Assembly: GCA_947373605.1 (NCBI GenBank)
Contig: CANBYM010000015.1
Coordinates: forward strand, 1-42,646
DNA: 42,646 nt
Direction of reading: 5' to 3'
From: Comamonadaceae bacterium
GTDB lineage: Bacteria; Pseudomonadota; Gammaproteobacteria; Burkholderiales; Burkholderiaceae_C
The translations under genes and the position numbers were made by a program. Of this stretch, positions 33,776 through 41,460 are shown piece after piece (the first letter of the stretch is position 1; every line of letters starts with the position of its first letter). Below the pieces are notes generated by a model. The model had not been told where the DNA came from. It made no database searches and saw only the letters and a list, made by a program, of their open reading frames with translations.

Positions 33776-35053
33776 ATGGCAGTGATAGAGCGCTTGGGCG
33801 AGAAATACTCCATCTGGTCGCTGCTCAAGCATGCGATGGGCGGCCATAAAAGCTGGGAGCGCGCCTGGCGCGATCCGGTGCCGAAAAAGAACTACGACGT
33901 CATCATCGTGGGCGGTGGCGGCCACGGGTTGGCCACGGCCTATTACCTGGCCAAAAACCACGGCATCAAGAACATTGCCATTCTGGAAAAAGGCGGCATC
34001 GGGTCGGGCAATGTGGGGCGCAACACGACCATCGTTCGCTCGAACTACATGATGCAGGAGAACACACCGTTCTACGAGCACAGCATGGAGTTATGGCGCG
34101 GCATGTCAGAAGACCTGAACTACAACGTCATGTTCTCGCCGCGCGGCTATCTGTTTGCGGCATGCTCGCAGGCATCGCTGGACTCGCTGGTGCGGCGCGC
34201 CAATATCATGCGCTTGAACGGCATTCGCTCTGAGATGCTGACCCGCGAAGAGATGCAAAAAGAAGCGCCGTATCTGGACTACTCCGATCAGGCGCGTTTT
34301 CCCATTTATGGCGGCATGTTGCAGCCGGACGCCGGCACAGCCCGGCACGACGCTGTGGCCTGGGGTTATGCCCGCGCCGCGGACCAGATGGGCGTGGACA
34401 TCATTCAGAACTGCGAAGTGCTGGACTACATCTGGGCCGGTGAAAAAATCGTCGGGGTCAAGACCACACGCGGCGACATCGGTGCCGGCAAGGTGGGCAT
34501 TGCCGTGGCAGGACACACCTCGGTACTGGCGCAAAAGGCTGGCCTAAAGCTACCCATTGAAAGCCATGTGTTGCAGGCCTTTGTGAGCGAATCCATCAAG
34601 CCAGTGGTGAACCATGTGGTGGTCTGGTCGGCCACCTATTTTTATGTATCGCAGTCGGACAAAGGCGGCCTGGTGTTCGGCGGACATATTGACCGCTACA
34701 ACTCGTATGCGCAACGCGGCAACTTGGCCAACGTGGGCGAGACCATGCAAGGGCTGGTGAGTTTGGTGCCGTTTGCAGCGCGCCTTCGCCTGCTGCGCAG
34801 CTGGGGCGGCATCATGGACATGACGCCCGACGGCAGCCCCATCATCACCACCACACCGGTGCCGGGCTTGTACCTCAACGGTGGCTGGTGCTATGGTGGC
34901 TTTAAAGCCACCCCCGCTTCGGGCTGGTGCTTCGCGCACACGATTGCCAACGACGCGCCCCACACTTACAACGCCGGCTTCACCATGGACCGGTTTGCAA
35001 AGGGGCGCTACATCGACGAAGCAGGCTACGGGCCTTACAACCACCTTCAGTAA
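33776..35053 (+). CDS. soxB: Sarcosine oxidase beta subunit
   Basis: The 425-residue beta subunit of heterotetrameric sarcosine oxidase holds non-covalent FAD and covalent FMN and carries the demethylation site. Evidence: an N-terminal helix region (SIWSLLKHAMGGHKSWERAW), the dinucleotide motif YDVIIVGGGGHGLATAYYLA, then GSGNVGRNTTIVRSNYMMQE, and the segment DAGTARHDAVAWGYARAADQ, where the His is the covalent FMN site in characterised enzymes. LYLNGGWCYGGFKATPASGW near the C-terminus is also typical. The complex turns sarcosine into glycine, with 5,10-methylene-THF and H2O2. Three bases separate it from the dehydrogenase gene and eight from soxD. Confidence 0.94.
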   Translation: MAVIERLGEKYSIWSLLKHAMGGHKSWERAWRDPVPKKNYDVIIVGGGGHGLATAYYLAKNHGIKNIAILEKGGIGSGNVGRNTTIVRSNYMMQENTPFYEHSMELWRGMSEDLNYNVMFSPRGYLFAACSQASLDSLVRRANIMRLNGIRSEMLTREEMQKEAPYLDYSDQARFPIYGGMLQPDAGTARHDAVAWGYARAADQMGVDIIQNCEVLDYIWAGEKIVGVKTTRGDIGAGKVGIAVAGHTSVLAQKAGLKLPIESHVLQAFVSESIKPVVNHVVVWSATYFYVSQSDKGGLVFGGHIDRYNSYAQRGNLANVGETMQGLVSLVPFAARLRLLRSWGGIMDMTPDGSPIITTTPVPGLYLNGGWCYGGFKATPASGWCFAHTIANDAPHTYNAGFTMDRFAKGRYIDEAGYGPYNHLQ

Positions 35054-35061
35054 AGCACACC

Positions 35062-35388
35062 ATGCTAAGAATCACTTGCCCCTACTGCGGCGTGCGCGAC
35101 CATGAAGAGTTCAGCTACTTCGGTGACGCCACCAAAACTTATCCCGGTCTGGAAGCCGCCAACCACGATGGCTGGGTCGATGCCGTGTACACACGAAACA
35201 ACCCAAAAGGCATTCACTACGAGTTCTGGCAGCACACGCTGGCCTGCCGCCGCTGGCTGGTGGTCAAGCGCCACACCGTGACACACGACATTCTGGAAGT
35301 CATACCCGCGCGTGACCGCCCCATCGGTGCCACCAGCCCCGCTCCCACGACCGGCCCGGCCGCGGCGGGTAAGGGAGCCAGCGCATGA
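35062..35388 (+). CDS. soxD: Sarcosine oxidase delta subunit
   Basis: A 108-residue zinc-binding subunit. The metal ligands are visible: Cys6 and Cys9 (ITCPYCGVRDHEEFSYFG) and His58 and Cys62 (HYEFWQHTLACRRWLVVKRH). The ATG at 35062 is the family start; the same frame stays open further upstream inside soxB but encodes nothing recognisable there. The C-terminus carries an extra Ala/Pro/Gly tail of about 20 residues (GATSPAPTTGPAAAGKG). The stop overlaps soxA by four bases (ATGA), giving tight coupling of subunit synthesis. Confidence 0.93.
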   Translation: MLRITCPYCGVRDHEEFSYFGDATKTYPGLEAANHDGWVDAVYTRNNPKGIHYEFWQHTLACRRWLVVKRHTVTHDILEVIPARDRPIGATSPAPTTGPAAAGKGASA

Positions 35389-38387
35389 GCCAGGCAGGAA
35401 ATTTCCGCACCGCAAAAGGCGGACGCATTGACCGCAACACCAAGGTAGCGTTTTCGCTGAACGGCAATACCTTCACAGGCTACGCCGGTGATACCGTTGC
35501 TGCGACCTTGCTGGCGCATGGCAAACATCTGGTAGCCCGCTCATTCAAATACCACCGCCCGCGCGGCATCATGGCGGCCGGTGTGGAAGAGACCAACGCG
35601 CTGCTGACCGTGGGTGAAGGCGCCTATACCGAGCCGAATATTGCCGCCACAGTGCTAGAGGCGCAGAACGGCCTGATTACCCGCACGCAGAACGCCTGGC
35701 CCTCGGTGGACTTTGACCTGATGGCGGTGAACAACCTCCTTTCCAGCGTGTTCGTTGCAGGCTTTTATTACAAGACCTTCATGCCCTCTTTGAAGGGATG
35801 GATGTTTTATGAGCACTTCATCCGCAGGGCTGCAGGCCTGGGCAAAGCGACCGAGTTGCCCGACCCCGACCGCTACGACTGGAACCACGGGTTTCCCGAT
35901 GTGCTGGTGGTGGGGTTGGGTCCAGCGGGCTTGAGCGCCGCTCTGGGTGCTGCGCGCAGCGGTGTGGACGTCACACTGGTGGAGCAGGACTTTGAGTTCG
36001 GCGGTTCCTTGCTCAGCCACGCGGTCGACAGCGCTGAAGCCCAGTGGCTAGCAGATGCGCTTGTCGAACTTAAAGCCAACCCGCGTGTAACGATGCTGAA
36101 TCGCTCCACGGCATTTGGCCTGTACGACGGCAATACGGTAGGCGTGATTGAACGCAGTGCCCCCGGCGTGGCCGATGCGGCCCGCGGTGTGCCGCGCCAG
36201 CGCTTACACATGCTGCGCGCCAAGAGCATCATCATGGCCTGCGGTGCGCTGGAGCGCCCACTGATGTTTGCAGGCAATGACCGCCCCGGCGTGATGCTTA
36301 GCGGTGCAATCGGCACCTATGTCAACCGCTTTGGCGTTATCGCCGGTAAGCGCGCGATGTTCGGTACCAATAACGACGCCGCCTATGGCGACGCCATCGC
36401 CCTAGCCCAAGCTGGTGCGTCGGTGAAACTGGCCGACATGCGCAAGCAGGCGAGCCCCATCCTCGTTGACCTGGCCAGAGCGGCAGGGGTCGAAGTCTTG
36501 TTGGGCACGACGATTGCGCAGGTGCAAGGCACAAGCCGTGTAAACCGCTGTGCATTGGCAACCTATGACCTTGCCAGCGGCAAGACCGGCGACCTTGGCA
36601 CGGCGTTGGAGGTGGACGTGGTCGGTATGTCCGGCGGCTGGACGCCTTCGGTGCACCTGACTTCGCACCGTAGCATTAAGCCCGTATTCCGCCCTGACCT
36701 GTCGAGCTTCATCCCCGGCGGCTTTGACCGCGCACACTTTGGTGCCGGCAGCATGATGGGAACACAAACTGTCACCGATGCCATTCAAAGCGGCTGGCAA
36801 GCGGCGCAGCACGCAGTTACCCTCTGCGGCAAGACGCTGAGTGACGATGTGCCCAAGGCACCGGAGTCACGCGGTGCCTATCTGGGCTTTAACAGCGTGG
36901 GGCCCATCGTCGTCGCCAAGGCCAACGACAAAAGCTTTGTGGATTTTCAAAACGACGTCTCCACCAGCGACATTGATCTTGCGCATTTGGAGGGCTACCA
37001 GTCGGTAGAACACCTCAAGCGCTACACCACGCTGGGCATGGGCACCGACCAGGGCAAAACGTCCAACCTTAATGCGCTGGCGCTGATGGCGGCCAAGCGT
37101 GGACTTGGCGTGACCGACGTCGGCACCACCACATTCCGTCCGCCGTACACGCCCGCTACCATCGGCACTTTGGCCGGGCGCAGCGTGCGCAAGCACCTTT
37201 CCCCCGTGCGTCGCACCGCCATGCACGACTGGCATACGGCCAACGGCGCCTTCATGATGGAGGCCGGTTACTGGATGCGCCCGCTTTGGTACAACATGCA
37301 TGGCAGTAACCTCGCCTCCGCTTACAAAGCCGAGATGGACATCGTGCGCGAAGGCGTGGGCATGGCAGACGTGTCTACGCTGGGCAAGATTGATGTGCAG
37401 GGACCTGACGCCGCCGAGTTTTTGAACCGCGTGTATGTCAACGGCTTTGCCAAGCTGCAAGTGGGCAAAGCGCGCTACGGGTTCATGCTGCGCGAAGACG
37501 GCATAGTCATGGACGACGGCACCACCAGCCGCATTAGCGAAACCGAATTCTTTATGACCACCACCACCGCGCAAGCGGCGCGGGTGATGAGCCATCTGGA
37601 GTTCTTGTTGCAGGTAGTTTGGCCCGAATTGCGGGTGACGGTAGCCTCCATTTCCGATCAGTGGGCGGCCATGAGCGTGGCCGGACCCAAGGTGCGGGAT
37701 GTCATGCGCGCAGCGTTCCCGGCGCTGGACTTCAGCGATGAGGCGTTCCCGTTTATGGGCGTGCTGGACGCCACGCTGGATGGCGTACAGGAAGGCGTCA
37801 ACGTGCGCATCATCCGACTCACCTTCTCTGGGGAAATGGCTTACGAGGTCTACACCCCCACCCACTTCGGCCGCGCGATCTGGGACCACCTTCTCGAAGC
37901 TGGTAAACCGAATAGTCTGCGAAGCTACGGGCTGGAGGCACTCGGCTCGTTGCGCATCGAAAAAGGCCACGTGGTCGGCTCCGAAATGGATGGCCGCACC
38001 ACACTGGACGATATGGGCGCAGGCAAGATGGCCAGCCAGCTCAAACTGTTCTGGGGCGACGCACTGCGCCGCAGCGAGGTTCTGGTACGCCCCGACCGGC
38101 CCACACTGGTCGGACTCGAAGCGCTAGACGCTAATGAGCCACCCAACAACGGAGCCATCTTGTTTTTCGCCGATGACGAAATCAAAGGCCACGGGCGCGG
38201 CCACATCACGAGCACCACCTACAGCAAACACGTGGGCAAAGCCATTGCCCTGGGACTGCTGCAAGGAGGTAAAGCGCACATCGGCAAAACCATCGTGGCC
38301 GCATCACCGGTGCATGGACGCCAATACCAACTCAAGGTTGTAGACCCCTGCTTCCTGGACCCGCAAGGAGATCGCTATCGTGGTTGA
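35385..38387 (+). CDS. soxA: Sarcosine oxidase alpha subunit
   Basis: The 1000-residue alpha subunit binds NAD+ and tetrahydrofolate. In order: an N-terminal ferredoxin-like fold without cluster cysteines (FSLNGNTFTGYAGDTVAATL, VARSFKYHRPRGIMAAGVEE); a dinucleotide-binding domain (VLVVGLGPAGLSAALGAARS near residue 170, GGALERPLMFAGNDRPGVML-like text near 285); and a GcvT-like C-terminal domain (from about residue 600: GMADVSTLGKIDVQGPDAAE, FSGEMAYEVYTPTHFGRAIW, LRIEKGHVVGSEMDGRTTLD). The order soxB-D-A-G is the standard one. It overlaps soxD by four bases and soxG by eight. All domains are complete. Confidence 0.95.
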   Translation: MSQAGNFRTAKGGRIDRNTKVAFSLNGNTFTGYAGDTVAATLLAHGKHLVARSFKYHRPRGIMAAGVEETNALLTVGEGAYTEPNIAATVLEAQNGLITRTQNAWPSVDFDLMAVNNLLSSVFVAGFYYKTFMPSLKGWMFYEHFIRRAAGLGKATELPDPDRYDWNHGFPDVLVVGLGPAGLSAALGAARSGVDVTLVEQDFEFGGSLLSHAVDSAEAQWLADALVELKANPRVTMLNRSTAFGLYDGNTVGVIERSAPGVADAARGVPRQRLHMLRAKSIIMACGALERPLMFAGNDRPGVMLSGAIGTYVNRFGVIAGKRAMFGTNNDAAYGDAIALAQAGASVKLADMRKQASPILVDLARAAGVEVLLGTTIAQVQGTSRVNRCALATYDLASGKTGDLGTALEVDVVGMSGGWTPSVHLTSHRSIKPVFRPDLSSFIPGGFDRAHFGAGSMMGTQTVTDAIQSGWQAAQHAVTLCGKTLSDDVPKAPESRGAYLGFNSVGPIVVAKANDKSFVDFQNDVSTSDIDLAHLEGYQSVEHLKRYTTLGMGTDQGKTSNLNALALMAAKRGLGVTDVGTTTFRPPYTPATIGTLAGRSVRKHLSPVRRTAMHDWHTANGAFMMEAGYWMRPLWYNMHGSNLASAYKAEMDIVREGVGMADVSTLGKIDVQGPDAAEFLNRVYVNGFAKLQVGKARYGFMLREDGIVMDDGTTSRISETEFFMTTTTAQAARVMSHLEFLLQVVWPELRVTVASISDQWAAMSVAGPKVRDVMRAAFPALDFSDEAFPFMGVLDATLDGVQEGVNVRIIRLTFSGEMAYEVYTPTHFGRAIWDHLLEAGKPNSLRSYGLEALGSLRIEKGHVVGSEMDGRTTLDDMGAGKMASQLKLFWGDALRRSEVLVRPDRPTLVGLEALDANEPPNNGAILFFADDEIKGHGRGHITSTTYSKHVGKAIALGLLQGGKAHIGKTIVAASPVHGRQYQLKVVDPCFLDPQGDRYRG

Positions 38388-38973
38388 AGCATTACGCAGC
38401 CCCTTTGTGGGCCACACAGCAGGAGCGTTCCCCAACGCGGCCGGCCAACTGGGCCTGACACTCAGCGCATCGCTGTTACCGGGCACCGCACTGGTGAGCA
38501 CCTGGATTAGCGGGATCGGCGAACTCGCGGCCGCGCTGCAAAGCGCATGGAGTACGGTCCCTGCGCACACCGGTCAGACCGCCAACACGGCGCAGGGTTT
38601 GGTTATACGCACCGGTCCGGAAGAATTCATGGTGGTGCCAAGTGATGGCGCACCGGTTGCGCAAGCCTTGCGCGCGATCGTCATCGGCAGCATTGGATCG
38701 GTGACCGACCTCAGCCACGCGCGCTGCCGCATTCACATTGAAGGAGCGCAAAGCCAGGCCACCTTGAACAAGCTGTTCGCGCTGGACTTGCGCGAAAGCG
38801 CGTTCCCCGTTGGTGAAGTGCGCCTGTCCGGCACCCACCACGTGCCGAGCGCCCTGCACCGCGTAAGCGCGGAGAGCTTCGACATGCTGGTGTTTAGCAC
38901 TTATGCCTACGACCAACTCAGTACGGTAATGGATGCGGCGCTGGAGTTTGGCGTGACGGTTACGGTGCCTTAG
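38380..38973 (+). CDS. soxG: Sarcosine oxidase gamma subunit
   Basis: The 197-residue gamma subunit completes the heterotetramer. It shows VTDLSHARCRIHIEGAQSQA, then LNKLFALDLRESAFPVGEV and FDMLVFSTYAYDQLSTVMDA, a GcvT-like fold without its own known activity. The start is GTG 38380, with AAGGAG at 38365-38370 nine bases upstream and an eight-base overlap with soxA. A strong terminator follows 30 bases after the stop, closing the operon. Confidence 0.9.
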   Translation: MVEALRSPFVGHTAGAFPNAAGQLGLTLSASLLPGTALVSTWISGIGELAAALQSAWSTVPAHTGQTANTAQGLVIRTGPEEFMVVPSDGAPVAQALRAIVIGSIGSVTDLSHARCRIHIEGAQSQATLNKLFALDLRESAFPVGEVRLSGTHHVPSALHRVSAESFDMLVFSTYAYDQLSTVMDAALEFGVTVTVP

Positions 38974-39003
38974 ACGACACACACCGCAGCACTAACCACT
39001 ATG

Positions 39004-39027
39004 AACGGGAGCATGGCTCCCGTTTTT
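39004..39027 (+). terminator. Rho-independent terminator after soxG
   Basis: AACGGGAGC-ATG-GCTCCCGTT forms a 9-bp stem with a three-base loop, followed directly by a run of T. It lies about 30 bases after the soxG stop and marks the end of the methylamine operon. Confidence 0.92.
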
Positions 39028-39401
39028 CATTCTGGCTCCAGCGGCGCCTGAAAAATGGGCCTAGTTCGAGCAAGGCAACCCCTGCCAAAAATGAGGATTT
39101 TTCACAGTTTCAAATGTTGAAATATATTAAAAATAATTAATAATGTCATGAAAATACCACTGATTTGCATTTGGTTCGATAGGCATATTGAAAACTATTG
39201 TGATGAGGGTTGCAGGATCTGCTTCCGCATTCAGCCTTCACCATTGCCGTCATCGTGGCGGCATTCAGGCCACAAGCTGACGGTCACATCAATTCGACAT
39301 TTACTATTCTTAATAAAAATATTTTCATGAAAAATCCCAATTTATCTTTACGGTAACCACAACTCTTTTGTCAGGTTGCGCTTTCAGGGCCATGCCTTAT
39401 A
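39028..39401. other. AT-rich intergenic stretch without a recognisable gene
   Basis: This stretch has visibly lower GC than the rest (for example 39105-39160 and 39300-39350). A 60-codon frame at 39148-39330 has no ribosome site or recognisable sequence. The strand and frame around 39236-39270 read FTIAVIVAAF-like hydrophobic text, which may be eroded coding DNA. I see no tRNA, hairpin or repeat beyond the terminator at its left edge. Confidence 0.5.
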
Positions 39402-39668
39402 GTGGCCGGCTTCGCCTGCCCATGGCACTACCGCGCCAAGCTGAACGAGGGCGGCTTCAAAGAAAAGATCTGCCACGTGCTGTGGCCCTTTTTGGGAGGC
39501 GCATTCATAGTGTTCGTTGCCGCCTACAGCGCGCTGACCAGCTTTGAAATGCTGACCAACATCATGGGCTTTGGCGGCCTGGTGCTGGGATTTATCCCGC
39601 TGGCATTGAACAGGAAGCGTGGCGGGACGGTGAAGCCAGATGCGAAGGCGATCACCGGACGTGTGTAA
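39402..39668 (+). pseudogene. C-terminal fragment of an APC-family amino-acid permease
   Basis: About 88 residues resemble the last two membrane helices of an amino acid/polyamine/organocation permease: ACPWHYRAKLNEGGFKEKIC, then HVLWPFLGGAFIVFVAAYSA and a second helix LTNIMGFGGLVLGFIPLALN with a short basic tail. A full permease has about 450-500 residues and 12-14 helices, so most of the gene is gone. The frame stays open a little upstream (QVALSGPCLIVAG) without transporter-like text. No ribosome site precedes the GTG. It follows the soxBDAG operon, so it may be the leftover of an uptake gene once linked to it. Confidence 0.7.
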
Positions 39669-39679
39669 CTTTGAGTGAA

Positions 39680-39901
39680 ATGAACCGACCTAGTCGCAGG
39701 GCAGCCCAAGGGCAATATCAATACACCGATGACTACCCTCTCAAATGGAAATCAGAGTCACAATACGAAAAATTTCGAGCACTCGCTTTAAACGGGTTAG
39801 TGCAGCAACATAGATTCGGATGGGTTGGGTGTGAAGTCACTGATTCAGCGTTTATTTTTCAAAAATGTCTCGACCAAGCCCGAGGGTGCGCAGAAGGTTG
39901 A
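39680..39901 (+). CDS. Short doubtful reading frame, unknown
   Basis: A 73-codon frame (MNRPSRRAAQGQYQYTDDYP at the start) that ends 70 bases inside the following HDOD gene in another frame. It is hydrophilic with aromatic residues and matches no family I know. There is no clear ribosome site. It could be a small gene, a remnant or chance. The overlap with a well-supported gene lowers its credibility, although the part before 39831 is otherwise unassigned. Confidence 0.2.
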   Translation: MNRPSRRAAQGQYQYTDDYPLKWKSESQYEKFRALALNGLVQQHRFGWVGCEVTDSAFIFQKCLDQARGCAEG

Positions 39902-41225
39902 AGCTCGACCGGACCAAACGGTGTCCGTCAATCAAGCCAGTACCACATCAAATACGGCGGTTATTGCGCAAAATACATTGATCGGAATTGGAGCACGTCG
40001 TCCTGTCATAGCTGAAACGGGAGATGTTGTAGGGTATGAATTCAGCATACCCGGCACAGCAATAGAGCGGCTAAAAAACTCAACCGATAAACGAGCAAAC
40101 GCTGCTTATATCGCGTGCGTTACGACCTCCGCGCTTTTGGCTGTGAACGTAGGAAAGATCGGATTTGCGAGGATTCCGGCTTATTTGCTTGACCAGGGTA
40201 TGACTCTGCATGACTGCGCCGGTATATGGGTGAGCATCGAACACATACCGACGTTGAATGCAGGAGATGTGAAAACCAATACGGATTGGAACGCGTTTGC
40301 CCAGTTTGTTCAAAGATTGAAAGCCGTCGGAGCCAAGGTGGGCTGGGAGCCCCACTTATTGGAATACGCCAAGTTAAATTTGGAGCTTGCACCGGACTTT
40401 GTATTACTGCGTCAGGGCGAGGCTTCGATAGCCGCTTTGGTTGAGGTGCGGCAGAACCTGCCTGAGCCGTTTAAGGCCCTACCAACTTTTGCTACGGACC
40501 TGCGAAGCGAAGAGGAGTTGGAGTCTGCACTTCTTGGCAGCATCAGTTATGTTTGTGGTGCTTTTTCACTTAGCAAGTCTCTGCCGGATACACCAATGCG
40601 TCCGCCCGTTCCACCTGACGTGATTCGCCTGGTAAGCCTTATGAATTTGCTCAATTCAGACGCCGAACTCTCGACCGTAGTGGCCGACATTAAAGGGGAC
40701 GTCGGCCTGTCCTACCGATTGCTAAGTCTGATGAGGAGCGCAAAGTATGCAAATCGCCAGACTAGTCTCAATATCGAGCAAGCGGTCCTTACTCTGGGGC
40801 GGGACGAACTCTATCGCGTATTGTCCGTATTGCTGTTGCGCTACACCGGTACACGCAGAGTATCGTCCGCGCTGGAAGAAATAGCATTGTGGCGATCGCG
40901 ATTTCTGGAACTGCTGGCAAATGCACGCCATGAACCAATGCCCGGAAATTTCTTTACCTTGGGATTGGTATCCATGCTGGGAAGCATCCTTAAGCAGGAT
41001 TTGGCAGATGTTGTACAAAAAATTGCAATTCCAGAGCCCGCCAAGAATGCGCTGCTTCAAGAAGATGGCCCTTGGTACACCTACCTGAAAATTGCATTGG
41101 AAATTGAAGCGCATAAATTAAGCGATAACAGTTTGCTGACGACCGAATTCGGCGGTCAGCAGCGCGTGCTCGAATTGTCAGACCGTGCTTGGGATTGGGC
41201 GGCCGAACAATCAAGGCGGAATTAA
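39831..41225 (+). CDS. Degenerate EAL-like plus HDOD domain protein (YuxH type)
   Basis: A 464-residue signalling-type protein. Residues 45-245 resemble the EAL fold of EAL-HDOD proteins (RRPVIAETGDVVGYEFSIPG, where active relatives have YELLFR-like text), but the metal and catalytic residues of c-di-GMP phosphodiesterases are not evident. Residues 250-420 form an HDOD domain (PPDVIRLVSLMNLLNSDAEL, GLSYRLLSLMRSAKYANRQT, EQAVLTLGRDELYRVLSVLL). GTG 39831 is used; TTG 39825 is the alternative, and a stop at 39798 closes the frame upstream. Base composition is lower in GC than the neighbouring operons, suggesting a different history. It is flanked by gene fragments on both sides. A regulatory role without enzymatic turnover is inferred. 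Confidence 0.82.
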   Translation: MKSLIQRLFFKNVSTKPEGAQKVEARPDQTVSVNQASTTSNTAVIAQNTLIGIGARRPVIAETGDVVGYEFSIPGTAIERLKNSTDKRANAAYIACVTTSALLAVNVGKIGFARIPAYLLDQGMTLHDCAGIWVSIEHIPTLNAGDVKTNTDWNAFAQFVQRLKAVGAKVGWEPHLLEYAKLNLELAPDFVLLRQGEASIAALVEVRQNLPEPFKALPTFATDLRSEEELESALLGSISYVCGAFSLSKSLPDTPMRPPVPPDVIRLVSLMNLLNSDAELSTVVADIKGDVGLSYRLLSLMRSAKYANRQTSLNIEQAVLTLGRDELYRVLSVLLLRYTGTRRVSSALEEIALWRSRFLELLANARHEPMPGNFFTLGLVSMLGSILKQDLADVVQKIAIPEPAKNALLQEDGPWYTYLKIALEIEAHKLSDNSLLTTEFGGQQRVLELSDRAWDWAAEQSRRN

Positions 41226-41226
41226 A

Positions 41227-41460
41227 GAGCACACTGGCTCTATCACGGCCTGTGGTGAGAGCGTGCTCCATGGCTCAGAGTTTGTCGCTCTAGCCAGCGC
41301 ACTGGAAGAAAGGGCAGCGCTCATAGAGCAGTTGGGCGCACAGCTCAAACAAAACGCCGACAGCGCGCGTCCGGCCAACCAGCTGGCTATGAACACCTCG
41401 GCGGTGGCGCTCAATGCTGCGGTGGAGGCAGCGCATCCCGGTACATTAAAGCTTGCCCAC
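41227..41460 (+). pseudogene. Fragment of a methyl-accepting chemotaxis protein
   Basis: The frame starting inside the end of the HDOD gene reads EERAALIEQLGAQLKQNADS, then ARPANQLAMNTSAVALNAAV and EAAH. This matches the burkholderial chemoreceptor pattern [36 protein letters not shown], then jumps to the LNAAVEAARAG hairpin tip, so about 70 residues between them are missing. No sensor domain, membrane helix or second helical arm is present. It ends against the convergent MocR gene. Confidence 0.7.

Noticed and set aside
32897..34081. A 394-codon open frame on the minus strand across the dehydrogenase and soxB genes
   Set aside because: It is antisense to two recognised genes, spans their junction and has a compositionally odd translation with no domain.
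36867..37970. A 367-codon open frame on the minus strand inside soxA
   Set aside because: Antisense to a complete and conserved subunit, without recognisable motifs or a ribosome site.
39148..39330. A 60-codon frame in the AT-rich intergenic stretch
   Set aside because: No ribosome site, no recognisable sequence, and atypical Cys/Ile/Ser content; most likely chance or eroded DNA.
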